64,000 bases of DNA from Selaginella moellendorffii (lineage: Eukaryota; Streptophyta; Lycopodiopsida; Selaginellales; Selaginellaceae). The position numbers and the translations under genes were made by a program. The notes below the pieces were generated by a model. The model was not told where the DNA came from and searched no databases. It saw nothing but the letters and a program-made list of their open reading frames with translations. Shown here piece after piece: positions 1 to 11,944 of the stretch. Each line of letters begins with the position of its first letter. Position 1 is the first letter of the stretch. The stretch covers positions 246,586-310,585 of the forward strand of contig NW_003314320.1 in assembly GCF_000143415.4 (NCBI RefSeq), read 5' to 3'.

Positions 1-3000
1 CGAACCGGTATGCCATTTCCACCACCCGAGGTTCAACTTTTGCCACCAGTTCGTCCGCCAATGAGCGAGAAAGCCATCGCTGGTACCGAGAGATTGATAA
101 TGCTGCACGAGCAGGAGCAAGCCCGTCTCGAGAGGAAACGCAAAGTAAGAAAAACTTGGATTCGGTCCTTTCTCTGCTAAATCCTTTCTCTACCAGGCCG
201 AGGAAGCTCGAATCGCGAAAGAGCACGAAGCACAGGATAAGCGGATGAAAAAGGAAATGGAGAGGCAGGAGGCAATGCGGAGAAAGGTTTAGTTTTGTTT
301 CTTTGGGCCGTGATGGATTTTACTGAGTGAGTTCGTGCTTTTGTATATTTCTTAGCAGAAAGAGGATCAAGAGAGGAAAGAGTCGGAGAAAGTTCACAGG
401 GAGAAGCAAAAGGAGCTTGAAAGGCTGGCTCGGGAGAAAGCTCGCGAAGAGGAGCGCCTCCAGAGGCAGCACAAGAAAGAGTATGAGCGCATGGAAAAGC
501 TATTGCAGAAAGAAAACCAGCGAGTAAGTGTTTGGTTTTTCGTTTCCAAGTTCACTCCTGGACTTTTGTGTTACACAGGTTGCAAAGCTTCGTCAAAAGG
601 AAGAGATGAGACGAGAGAAAGAGGCCACGAAGCTGAGGGCTGCTTACGAGCGAGCCACAGCGAAAAAACTTGCCAAACTTTCAACGGGGCTTATCGATGA
701 CGAGCAGCTGGAGCTGATGCAAATGGGAGCTTTTGTGCAAGGACTTATCTCCGGCTCTGAATTTGATCCAAACAAGAGTAAGAAAATGACACTCTGGTGA
801 AAAGTCTTACACGTTTCTTTTTACTCGTTTTTCTTGCTGAAAACAGTTGAATTGCCGATGTTTCCTCCTGCTTCTGTCCGCATGAAACCACCTATTGGAG
901 TTCCTCCCTGGAATGACTCAAATCACAACGTTGCTAACCTCTTCATGGTATACTCGTGGTTTTCTAGTTATCCTTTGTGTCATACAAAACGTCCTCTCAG
1001 GTGTGGAGAATGCTCACTAACTTCGCAGACGTGATTGGTCTGTGGCCATTCACTCTGGATGAGTTTGTACAGGCGCTACATGACTATGTAAGTGTGATGT
1101 TTCTCTTTCGCTCCTAACTCTACTTCGTTTTTTCTTCAAGGATTCGAGACTCTTGGGAGAAATACACATTGCTTTGCTGAAAACTCTGGTGAAAGACGTC
1201 AAAGACGCGTCACAGGCAGCTGCGATTGGAAGTAACCAAGCACTGGCAGTCGCATCGGGAGGACATCCGGAACTTGTCGAAGCAGTATTGTTTTTTCTTC
1301 CTTTCTTGAGAAAAAACTCCTCATCCTTGGTTTCCAGGCGTATGCATGGGGCTTTGATATCCAAGAGTGGGGACAGCACGTAAATGCTCTAACTTGGCCA
1401 GAGATTTTAAGGCAGTTTGCTCTAGCCTCCGGCTATGGTCCCAGATGGAAGAAGAAAATTACCGAGACAGCTCCTAGCACACCAGTAGCGGAAGTAAGTT
1501 TCTCATTTTTCCAGCTCTAAAGTCTTTCTTGTTCTTACGTGTTTCCTTGCTCAGGGAAAAAATGCCGAGGACGCAGTTGCCAACTTACGTTCCGGTGCCG
1601 CAGCTGCCAATGCTGTCACTCAAATGCGAGGAAGAAACTCCAGCCGTGTTCGAAAGCAGCAGCAGCAACATAAGCCTGTTCTCACTCCAGGCACAGTGAA
1701 ATTCGCTGCGTTCCAAGTTCTCTCGGTCGAAGGGAGCAAAGGCCTCACTATCTTGGAAGTGGTCGACCGTGTCCAGGTAAAAGTATACATCACTCGGAAC
1801 AAAACTGACTTTCCATTTTTTTTTCCAGAAAGCTGGCCTACGCGACTTATCGACGAGTAAGACACCAGAGGCATCGATCTCGGCTGTCCTCTCCCGAGAC
1901 ACAAAACTGTTCGAGCGCGTAGCACCCTCCACGTACTGCGTGCGCCCCGTGTTTAGAAAAAGCCCGGAGGAAGCCGAGGCCGTGCTCCAGGCCGCTCGCG
2001 AGAAGATTCGCCAGTGCGAGAGCCGGCTCTCGGACGCCGAGCCGGAGCCTCTCGAGGAGGATATCATCGAAGAGGCCGAGGAAAGGGAGGAAGAGGAAGA
2101 GTGTGACGAGCAAGATATCGAAGAGACCGAAGAACGAGAAGTTAAAAACGAGACTGCCACCACGACCATTAGCACGATCGAAACCACCGTTACCACCACC
2201 ACCACCAACAATAGTCCTTCGAGTAGTGGAAAAGTGATACTGCGGCTCAAAGTTGGGAAGCTAACGCCAAGCTCGGATGCTCCAGCGGTAGAAAGCGGGC
2301 AGAAGGAGGAGTGTGTAAAGGCCGAGCCGGAGCGGCTTCACAGTAGCTTAGATATGAATGTGGAGAGCGTAGAAGGGCTGGCACAGGAAAGCAGCGATGG
2401 CATGGAGATAGATGAGAGTCAGGTTGGTGAAGTTTGGGTGCAAGGACTCATGGAAGGCGAGTACACGGATTTGAGCGTCGAGGAGAGGCTGTGTGGATTG
2501 GTTGCTCTCGTGGATGCTGTCAACCAAGGGAGCACTGTTCGCTCGGCCATAGAGGTGAGTTTTTCTTTGTTTTCATCACTCAAAGTTTGCATATAAACTT
2601 TGCATTCCAGGAGCGATACGAGGCTGCGTCGGCTCTCAAGAGACAGCTCTGGGAGGAAGTCCAGATCGATAAGCGTCGGCTAAAAGAAGAATGCAGCAAA
2701 GCCGAGGCTGCAAAGGTCGACGAGACGAATCTGCAACAACAGCAAGTGGATGAGAAACCACTGCTGCAAGCTCTGGAGAATGGATCACAGGAGGCTCAGG
2801 AGCAGCAGCTGGATGGAGATGAAGATGGCAGCTCCAATCCTGCGCAAGCCTTGAGCGAAGATCCAAACGAGAGGCAGCAAAAGTGTGCTTCGCAGCACTC
2901 GGACAGGTCCCGGGCCGATATGAAAGCCGATATCAGGTTGCGAGCGGAGAAACTCTACGTTATTCGGTCGCTTCCTCTAGGTTTGGACCGGAGGCACAAC

Positions 3001-5174
3001 CGGTACTGGCAGTTCGTCACTAGTAGTAGCGGACACGACCCTGGGTGTAAAAGGATCTACTTTGAATCGCATGAAGATGGCCACTGGGAAGTCATCGACA
3101 CCGAAGAGGTGAGTGTAGTATCCTTCATCTTTTTGAGTTGCATGGCTTTAGAGAAATGTTTGTTCTCCCAGTTTTCATGGATGGTTTTCGTTTCTTACGT
3201 GCAAGAGTTTTCTTTTCTCTTCTCTTATTGGTCACTCACTAAACAAAGTTTGTGTCCATTTCGGCAGGCTTTGAATGCGCTGATGAACTCTCTGGACATA
3301 AGAGGCACGAGAGAAGCAAATCTCTTCGTAGCTCTCAAGGAGCTTGAAGGCTCGCTAAGGCAAGCCATGAGCAGCTCTAGCACCAAGCAGAACCAAGACC
3401 ACCACCAAAGTCACCACACCGGAAATGGAAATGGAGCTGGAGTTCAAGCTGGAGCTGCGAGTGGAAATGGAAATGGAAACGACTCTTGCGAGGGGAGTCC
3501 ATCTTCCAGCGCCGTGGTTGGAAATGGCGGCAAAGACTCGACGAGCTCCGACGCTCGGGTAGGATCGCTTAAAGTCGAGCTCGGAAGATCAGCGTCGGAG
3601 AACTCCGGTGCCATGGAACGATACAAAGACATGGAAAGGTGGCTGTGGAGGCACTGCAGCGTCAAGGCGCTGCAAAGAGGTGGCGAGAAGCGACGAGAGA
3701 GCGAGAGCGATGGGATGATCGCCGAGTGTGAGTCGTGCCATGACTTGCGCTGGGCCGTCGACAAGCACTGCCCGTTTTGCCACTCCACCGGCGAGGAAGA
3801 TGTCTGGAGTGATTTCTCGCAGCACGTCCGCGACTGCGAGCAAAAGATGATCAGCAGGGATCCCGCCTGGAGAATCCAAGGTGGTGTTCTTCCTCCGCGA
3901 ATACAGTTGCTCAAGAAACTGCTGTTTCTAGTCGAGGTAACTTTCGTTTCTTCTATTGCATTGTCTTGAAACGCTTCCTTCTTCCCTAGATTTGTATTCC
4001 TTGCGAGGCACTTAAGCCTGCATGGTCGACAAATTCTTACAGAAAGGCGTGGTGTCAAAGGCTCAAGGTTGCTTCTTCGGCAGGAGAAATTCTCCAGGTA
4101 GAGTTAAAAGTTTTGGAGCTTGGTGCTATCTTTCTTTATCTCTTTTTCTTGTTTTCTTTGCAGGCATTCATGGATCTGGAGGGAGCAATCGACGAGGACT
4201 GGATCTCTTCCTCGTACGAGTCGATCGAGCAAGTTGGCAGACTCATCGGCATTCAGAGAAAAAATCCCCCCTGGATCCCGCAGACCTCCGCTGCTGTTGC
4301 TCTTCGACTGATGGTCTTTGACTCTTCGATCGCCTACACCGAAGAACAAAAGCAGCAGCTCATGGACAGGCAACGAAGAGTAAGCCATCCATCCATTTCG
4401 CGTGTTCTTTTGCTTACTTTTCCTGAGTTTTTACTTTCGTTCGTGTTTTTAAGTTGAGAATCGGTTCTTACGTTTCTCTCCTTCCAGGTTCCAATGAGAA
4501 GATCGAAAGGAGAGGCCCGCGAAGTTTTATACGAGGCTGGTAGTGCTAGGCCGGCAGAAGGAGAGGAAGACAAAGAGACCAAGGAGGCAGAGTTTAATTC
4601 TCAAGAGGAGGAGCTACCACCACAGTTTTACGAGAGGAGTGGTGGTGACTTTGGAGCTCATCCATCTTGGAGCGCTCGGCAAGAGAGCGCCGCCGTTCTA
4701 CTGGAAGAGGAAGAAGAAGATGATGAAGACGAAGATAAGAGGCTGGCAATGAAAGCTAGTGGCGAGAGTGACGATAGCTCGCAGATGAACTGGGAAGGCC
4801 AGGATTCTTTCGAGGAGCTCGAGCAGCCAGGCCATGGAAGCCTCCATCATCTGGAAGAGCTGGAGATGGAGGAGGAAGAGGATGGATTGATGTTGGAAGA
4901 GGAGGAGGAGCTGAGTGACGAGGAAGAGGAGAGCGAGGAGGAAGAGTTCCAGCAGCAAGCGTCGAGCAGTGATACGGACGAAGAGCAAAACAAGCACGAC
5001 AACTTGGTGGTGGCCAAGAACTTGATCAACATCAATGCGAGCTTGGAAGAAAGCGGTGATGATCTTCATACTGCTGCTGCTGCTAGCAAGATCAATGGCG
5101 GTTCCAGCGAGAGAGTTGTAAACTGCGGCTTGACAAGCGAGTTAGAGTTTGAGCGGGGGACGTATGAGGAGTGA
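1..5174 (+). CDS. RLT-type DDT-domain chromatin-remodelling protein (5' partial)
   Basis: This resembles plant RINGLET (RLT1/2) homeobox-DDT proteins, partners of ISWI remodellers in the nucleus. The gene enters the window already open, so the start and any homeobox are off the left edge. In order: a charged coiled coil rich in K/E/R (about 90-700), a DDT domain (about 1000-1200, with LTNFADVIGLWPFTLDEFVQ), a HARE-HTH domain (about 1690-1950, with GTVKFAAFQVL), WHIM1 (about 2460-2640), the WHIM motif with GLDRRHNRYW (about 2985-3012), a Cys/His cluster CESCHDL...CPFCHSTGE (about 3730-3795) and an acidic Glu-rich tail ending FERGTYEE. It is split by many short introns with clear GT/AG ends. 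The 3' half from 2490 lies inside the duplicated unit. Family assignment is strong; which RLT paralogue it is cannot be told. Confidence 0.9.
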
Positions 5175-5555
5175 GTGGAAGTTTTACTTTCTCCCATACA
5201 GCGAAGGTGTCTCTCTTCTCGTCGTACAGTTTGATTTGTGAATTCAACCCTGACTTTTGTATGTAATTTCTTCTAGGAAAAAAGGTTTCTTTATTCTATG
5301 AATTTATTGATTGCTTTGAGATGTCCTAGATTAAACATTTGACAGAAGGCAGAAGAGACTCGTTCTTCATTTTCTTGATACTTAAAAAAGTGATGTGTGG
5401 GATTATGATTGAACGCTTTTAAGTCAGAATCTGTGCTACATACCTGATTAAGGTTAGGAAGAATTATAATCCATGTTTGAATTAAATCCAGAATATTCTT
5501 ATTCTAGAGTCTTAGAACCCTAAACGTCCAAACCCTAAAGTTGAGGGTGGCATCG
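5175..5555. promoter_or_regulatory. RLT 3' flank and kinase-like gene 1 promoter with two telo-boxes
   Basis: About 380 bp separates the RLT stop from the next ATG. The first part is AT-rich 3' flank with no ORF. Two AACCCTAA telo-box motifs lie at 5516-5523 and 5531-5538, 18-40 bp before the ATG at 5556. Telo-boxes are known plant promoter elements, common in genes for translation and growth. The block is copied without visible change at 20,031-20,411. Confidence 0.5.
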
Positions 5556-7216
5556 ATGGATGCATCGGAACTGGAGAGTGACGCAGCGGCATCGGAACTC
5601 GAGAGTGATGCAGCGGCTGAGTTGATGCTTTTGGAAGAGGAGCCATTCGTGAGAGGTAGTGTCAAAGCTTACCTTGCTCAGCCTATGAGGGCTGTGCCTG
5701 CTGGGGTTGACGCATATCATCGTTTCCTGTTGTCGACATCACCTCCTCTGGTGGATCTCTGCCCGCAGGACTTCGAGACGGACTGCTGGGATAGCTTCCT
5801 CTGTGATATGAATTCTTGGTTCTCTGGGCTTCCAGACAGGCCTCTGAGATCAAAGCCAGAAGTGCTGATCGATCTTCATTTCAGAGGTTTCCTTTTCTCA
5901 GCGGCTGACACGGTGCTGCAACTCGTAAAGGGACCCAAGGATGTGTGTGCTGGCATGGCGAGCTATGCCATTGGGAACTGGATAGGTGCGCCGGAGCTTG
6001 TGGTGAGCAGCAAGGGCCATAGCCCGCTTGTTGTTGGTGTCATGGTGGGGGTCATTGACACGGGAGCAGTTGCGAGGGTCTATGCTTACATGCTGAGCAG
6101 TGGTTCTTCGTTTGGGGTCGTCTCATCCTACGCAGAGACGAAGTTTTGCGCGCGCTTGGACAACCGGTTTCTCTTGTCAGACCCTGTTCCACTTCCGCTT
6201 ATCGGCATCAGGTTTCTGATTCACATGGCTACTGGACACAGGGTGCAGCAGAGTACCAGGCCACTACCTTCTCCACGAGGCTTTGCGTCGCGCTTTGCGA
6301 TGGGTGTCTTTGAGACGTGCTGCCATGTCGCAGGGGTGCATCGCATGGCCAAGATGGTCCACGAAGTGGGCAGCTTGGAGGCTCGGGATCTTCAGATTCT
6401 AGAGTTTTTGTCCGGGGCCACGGGAAGGATTTCCGCTGTTTACCGTGCTCTGTACAAGGGCAAAAACGTCGTCGTGAAGATCACGGACTTGACCACAGGT
6501 TAAAAGCTTATTTCTACCAGCCCAGAGCTTTCACCAAATTGTGATTGGCTTTTGCAGGTGTTACAAGTGTCCAAGACTGCTTGATGAAGTGTGTGAGGGA
6601 GGTGGATGCGTACATTCGGCTGCATAAGCTGCAGCGAACTTGTATCCCTTGCTTGTTTGAGTATGGGTTCTTGTGCGGCGGGATGTTCTTCTGTGTGGTG
6701 ATGTCGGATGCTGGCAACTCGGCAGGAGAGGGGTGGTCGCCGGTCGATCAGGACGAGGTAGAGGCCGTCGTGTCTCGAGCACGAAAGGCTCTTGAGAGCT
6801 TTCATGCTCGTGGAGTGGCCATGGGTGACCTTTGCGTCGAGAACATACTTGTTTGGCCACATGACAAGAGAGTCGCCATAGTCGGCTTTGAGGAGTGCCT
6901 GGTGGGTCCAGCTTGTTCTAAGGTGGCCATGGGCAACGATATTATTGCTCTTCGCGAGTGTGAGCTTGTGTTACAGCAGATGGTGTTACAGGAGATGGCG
7001 TCCATGAAAGCGACGCGCTCACGAGACACGAGGGGTACTGCCACAGCGGACTGGGAACTCTGGCTTGCAGACGTGGTCGATTCTGCCGAGTCTGGTGTGA
7101 ATCTAGAGGATACAGAGGAGACAGAGGATACAGAGGATACAGAGGATACAGATACAGAGGTTTGTTTCAGCTTTACTGCTATTAGGTACTTATTATGTCT
7201 TGCAGGAGTAAGCTGA
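5556..7216 (+). CDS. Crinkler-like protein with degenerate protein-kinase fold, gene 1 copy A
   Basis: A two-exon gene (5556-6498, 6558-7216) of about 533 residues. The ATG at 5556 is chosen because the longer open frame begins at a TTG. The N-terminal ~280 residues match no domain I recognise, though the layout (variable head, middle region with APELVVSSKG, C-terminal kinase fold) resembles Crinkler/CR-type effectors. The C-terminal half has a glycine-loop/lysine region (GRISAVY...VVVKITD, ~288-310) and a catalytic-loop-like MGDLCVENIL (~403-412). In place of DFG it has GFEE (~423), so the metal-binding Asp looks lost and it may be a pseudokinase. The tail is an acidic repeat (ETEDTED). A possible third intron at 7162-7206 would end the protein a few residues earlier. 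A copy with one visible amino-acid difference lies at 20,412-22,072. Confidence 0.6.
7109..7160 (+). repeat. 9-bp tandem repeat (GATACAGAG)
   Basis: About five imperfect copies of GATACAGAG encode the acidic Glu-Asp-Thr tail of kinase-like gene 1. The same repeat, with the same copy number by eye, is present in unit B (about 21,965-22,016). Confidence 0.8.
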
Positions 7217-8160
7217 CGAGGTTCTCCAGCTTTGTTCTTTCTGTGCTTTCTTGTTTTTTCTTTTCCTTTGCTGTCTTACTTCTAATCCACTCACAAAGAT
7301 TAGATATTCATGATATTTCCCAGCAGTTTGTAGAAGTTTTCTAGAGTTGCTAAGTGGTGGAATAGTGCATGGCCAAACTTCACAGTAAGCAAAGGCAGAG
7401 GTCCACAACGAACGGGAAGCTCCACAAAGCACCTCCACAAACAGCTTTCAGGCTTGTGAACAGTAACTTGTCAAAAGTTGGAGAGGAGAGCAAAGTCAGG
7501 TGGGACTCAGGCATCAGCAGCGGGAGCTGGCACAGACTTTGATGGTGAAGCCAAGGCTTCCTCCACCATCTCTATTCCTGTTGCTCATCTTTGCCTAAGA
7601 GGGTGTTGTGTGGAGGGTTCTTGTCTTTGAGGTGTTAAATTTGATTATAGTGATCACAGGCTTTAGAAAAGCTCGAATTAAGACGGTTCATTGATGAGGA
7701 TAGTTTGAACAGGGCTACGGCCTGGAAGACAGGAGAACATCATATTATACATAGTAGAACATACAAGATGTTCACATTCTAGCTGACTGCCAGGACTTCC
7801 ACCAATGCATGAAAGAACTGATTGCCACCTCCTGTGTTGCCACTGCAAAGCATTAGGACGCATTTGTATATTCTAGGCATCTTCTATGTACTGCGTGGCG
7901 CCTATGCCATTCACTTTTTTGACAGAATTTCCAGGAATGTTTGCTGTGGCGGTGGCGTCAAAGGGACTCCACCACTGTGTTGCTGGCTACGGCTGCTAGG
8001 TGAAGACTGAAAAGGGAACAATGGCTTTCCTCACAACTCATATGACAAGGCAGCAGGTTTAAACCAATTAGTTTATGAGAGAAGCAAAAGATTTTTCCTG
8101 CAGCTTTTCTCTTTGGATTGCCTTGCCAAGCCTATGTGGTTTTCCAGAGGCAAAAAGGGA
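7217..8160. other. Non-coding 3' flank of kinase-like gene 1
   Basis: No ORF of plausible coding character. The sequence is well conserved with 22,073-22,915, except for a short replaced patch near 7443-7470 and about 110 bp (about 7890-8005) absent from unit B. The unit B sequence there is consistent with a simple deletion at a short shared GG. Confidence 0.6.
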
Positions 8161-11100
8161 TTGAATTCGTGAAGTTTAGTAGCATGAACTTAATTCTTCT
8201 GACTTTATGTATTTGGACATGCTAATGATTATGATGATGCCTTTTAACAATTGCATTGTTTAAATCAAGGGGCATTTGAGTTAATTATGCAATTCAATAT
8301 TCAATCTCTGAATTTTTTATTTCGTACAAAGCCAAATGTATAATGCATAAAGTTGGACATGTTATGGCTAACACTTTGTTAAGATTTTGTGGTACATTTG
8401 CACTAATCACCCATGACAATGCTCTATGACTTGCACAATATTATGAGATATCACTTCTCCCACTTATAGTTGCATATGTTTTAACTCCATTTCCTGTAAA
8501 AGATACTTTTGTTTTTATATGATGTTATTATTACTTATGCTCAAAGGACAAAAGTAAAGACATAATCATGGTTGTGACATTTGTTACTCGGTGTGTGATG
8601 AGATTACTTATATGTATTAGTGTCATTAGTGTTTCCTAGATTAACATCTTCTATTTCTTGGGTGGAGGCCTTCGCATCAATAATTCCTTATAGGTACTAC
8701 TGTAATGGAAAGTCATGATATAAAAATTCTTTAGAGTAATAAGAGTTTTTTATCCTTCTTTTGGAAGAACCATCAAGAAGTTCATTTAGCATCAATTCAT
8801 CAAATATTCACTTTCCAAACTTTTTTTTTAATAAAAGGTCCTTTATTATTTTCTTTATATTGGTTGATATATGTTTAAAAATCTATCTTTTATTGCTCTG
8901 CTTGTTGCCATATATTGCCTTCTACAATTGCATTAGTATAATCATGCTAAATGTGATTTTGAGACTTCTCCCCTTTATATAATACTCTTTCATATCTTTT
9001 TTATATCTCTTGTATTCTCTACTTTATCTTTTTATTTTCACCTCTATTTCCATCATTGTTTTTTCCATTACTTTTTTTTTTTTTTTTCTATTCTTCTATT
9101 CCCTTTTCAAATCACTTGAATGGTTTTTAGTTAAGGCAATTGACTAACTCAAGAAGAAGTATAGTGATCTTTTCACCTTTGATTTATCTTTTGAGGTTAA
9201 GATTGCATCCATCATCCAATCACAATTAAAGATGATTGACCAATTAAGATTTATTTTTAGCAATCGTTATAAAAAAGATTAAAATCTTATATGCAAATAG
9301 TAAGGAAATGTTAGAAAAAAGGTGTTATTTGAAAGTATTGAAATCCTTGAATATGTGAGCTTTATCTTGTGATAAATTTTAATAGGAGCATTTAATTTTA
9401 TATAAACTATTATGTAATAAACGATGTAACTATATCAAATATGTACTCTCTTCCTGATACTATTGTTTGGGGAAAAATCATTAATTCACCAAGTTAAATC
9501 TTGTTTCTAAATACTAAGAAGTGTTAATGGTTGGAAAGAAAAAAAACTTTTTATACACTATTTGATTTGTACGAGTTCTTGGTGATGCTATTTGATTTAA
9601 ACAATACTTTAACATAATAGATGATAAATAAAGTTCTTTATAATATGTCAAAAATGGCATTGACTTCATCAATGATATCTTTATCCTTTTGAAAAGGATA
9701 TGGGAAGAGCACATTTGTGATATCCACAAAATGTTGAACAATTCATGGAAAGATAGTTTGAAATTAAAGTGATTGAAATGCACATTTAGGTCTAAAGACA
9801 TGACTTATCTCGAGTATTATATTTCTCCTGAAGGCTTGTAAGTTAATTTTGATAAATTTATGTCATTAATCATACTTGCACCATTCCAAATGTTGATGAA
9901 GTTATCAACATTATTTTGTATTTGGTCTTAGGACTGCGAGTAAACATTTAAGAAAGTGTTAACAACTCTTTCAAAATTGGCAACTACACTTGATTTTTTA
10001 TCTTGCATATATATACTTTTAGTATTGGTATCGAATGTGTCTTGATGCAAGAGAGCACAAGTGTATTTAGTTAACATCATCCCATTGCATACATCAACTA
10101 TATTACAACTAATAAAAGTGAACTACACAATAAAGAAAGTCTCTCAAAAAGTTTCATGCATACTTGCATGGTTCTTTAATGTTGCTAGAGAGTAATTATA
10201 TTTCAATCACTTTATTATTAAAGTGAAAGAACTTGAATAGTCATATTGTTTAATAGAATTTGAAGCTTTAAATATATAACTTCGAGGTTATTTATTGCTT
10301 GGGGAGTTCTATAGTTGATATTAACATCTTTTCTTTAAGCTTCTTTTGCTTCTTTTTTTTCATCTTATGTTGTTAATAAGCTTATTATTCTAATATTGTT
10401 GGATTTTCTAGATGAGAATATAGTGTCATTAGTAGTTGTTATGTTTGATATTTAATATTTATAAGGTACAAAAACTAAATTTACCTTCTCTTGACAAGGT
10501 TCATGAGATTTAAAAGGTTGAGTTGTGCATTTAAAGACTTCATTATAAGTTTAAGAATTTTGTATCACTCGGATAACTTACCATTTTGGCATTTATATTT
10601 TCACTATTGTCTTAAAGATGACCTTTACTTTGTTTTTTATGACCATTTATGGCTTATGGTGCATTTGATTTTTATTCTACACTTTCTTTATGCTTACTAG
10701 GTGCCTTCGACATTTCTAATCTAAATAGATATATAAAACATTGTCATATGACTAAGAAATATGCATATATCATGGTATAGATATCCATTGGTGTTTCATT
10801 ATATAAACTTTTCTATAGTTATGATCTGATATTGCCAATCCCAAAACCTATGAGCATTCTTCTATTAATTTGAGTCAAGTTTGCTAAACACTTAAACTAT
10901 ATATAAATGGGATAACAATAGTGTTACAACTTGTATCATTAACCACCTATGGAGTATAAAGTAAATATGATTTATTTTTTCTTAATTTTATAATATATAA
11001 TTTATTTAAAGGGCTCCTTACCTAAAAGAGATAGTATTGAATATTACAGCAAGCTGAATTGCAAATTTATAAAGTTTAGCACAATATTTATCTAATGTTC

Positions 11101-11640
11101 CTCTAGATTCTAACTTATCAATACGAACACCTGGGATGATTGTGAGGTCTAGATATATGAATAATGCTATATACTATTATTAGTATAGTGGGATAGCTTT
11201 TAGATAATATATAATAATTTGAAATATTAATTATTAAGCATATAAAATCTATAATTCAGAATTTTCCAACAATAATAGTGGGAGACTTTGATATTAATGA
11301 TGAATCAAAAGGATTAATAATTTGCTACACATTGCATGCCGCAATGCTTAGTTTGCTTAATAGTAGTGTTATTCTTTAATTATAAAAATGTTTATAATGT
11401 ATAAACACAAGATTAATCTTATTTAATATTAATATTAGATGGTAGAATAAACTAGAATATACTAGGAAGTGTTAAGTAAATTATAAACATGTTTATAAAT
11501 TATAAATATAAGATTATGAGATGATAAAATATTCTAGAATATTTAAATATATTTTAAATATATTCACTACCATTATTTTAGCTATGTTCCTAATTCACTC
11601 CCCGCTTAAGCAAACGAAAAATGTGTTTTCTCAAGATTGA
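8160..11640 (+). mobile_element. Decayed Ty3/Gypsy-type LTR retrotransposon relic, copy A
   Basis: An AT-rich block full of stops. Reading through stops and frameshifts on the plus strand gives Gypsy pol motifs in the usual order. Reverse transcriptase at about 9560-9870 has YEFLVMLFDLNN, then WEEHICDIHKML, then LKCTF.SKDMTYLEYY. RNase H traces lie at about 10,020-10,170 (VLMQES...). An integrase core lies at about 10,600-10,690 (DLYFVFYDHLWLMVHLI, compare the family pattern FVVVDRLSKMAHFI). No LTRs, primer-binding site or gag were found. The element cannot be functional. Copy B has better-preserved motifs in places, which helped the call. Outer boundaries are approximate. Confidence 0.7.
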
Positions 11641-11682
11641 CATGCATTTGTTAAAACCCTAGGTCTTGGTTATGAAGGTCCT

Positions 11683-11892
11683 ATGCTCTCTAGAAACAGT
11701 GGGCGAAGGGACTCCTCACGTCATCTGGAGATCAATCCTGAAAATCTTCTAGTGGGCGCCAATGTGGAGGAAGAAAGGCTCGATCTCTTCTACGTGGACG
11801 GCGTGAAGAGACAGAAATTCGCTTTCTGGGGTGGAGGTGGTGGTGGAGCAGTGATGGCCGCCAGTGGCAAGAAAGAAGAAAAAGAGATCTAA
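11683..11892 (+). other. Possible upstream ORF / 5' leader of kinase-like gene 2
   Basis: A 69-codon ATG-initiated frame with a Gly run ends about 50 bp before the main ATG at 11,945. It is conserved in unit B as the tail of a frame ending at 26,667. It may be an upstream ORF or simply transcribed leader; no similarity is recognised. A near-telo-box (AACCCTAG) at about 11,655 is an intact AACCCTAA in unit B (26,424-26,431). Confidence 0.3.
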
Positions 11893-11944
11893 GTTTTGCC
11901 TTTTATTTCTTGTGTTTGGAACTCTCGAGGTTTTACGGTTTCAA

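Noticed and set aside
2434..3969. 511-codon plus-strand ORF in the RLT gene
   Set aside because: It reads through two introns (GT...AG at about 2554-2610 and 3112-3268) in the RLT frame; it is not a separate gene.
8761..10700. Short AT-rich ORFs (8761-8982, 9514-9801, 10491-10700)
   Set aside because: Random open frames within the decayed Gypsy block; the last one is a piece of the broken integrase.
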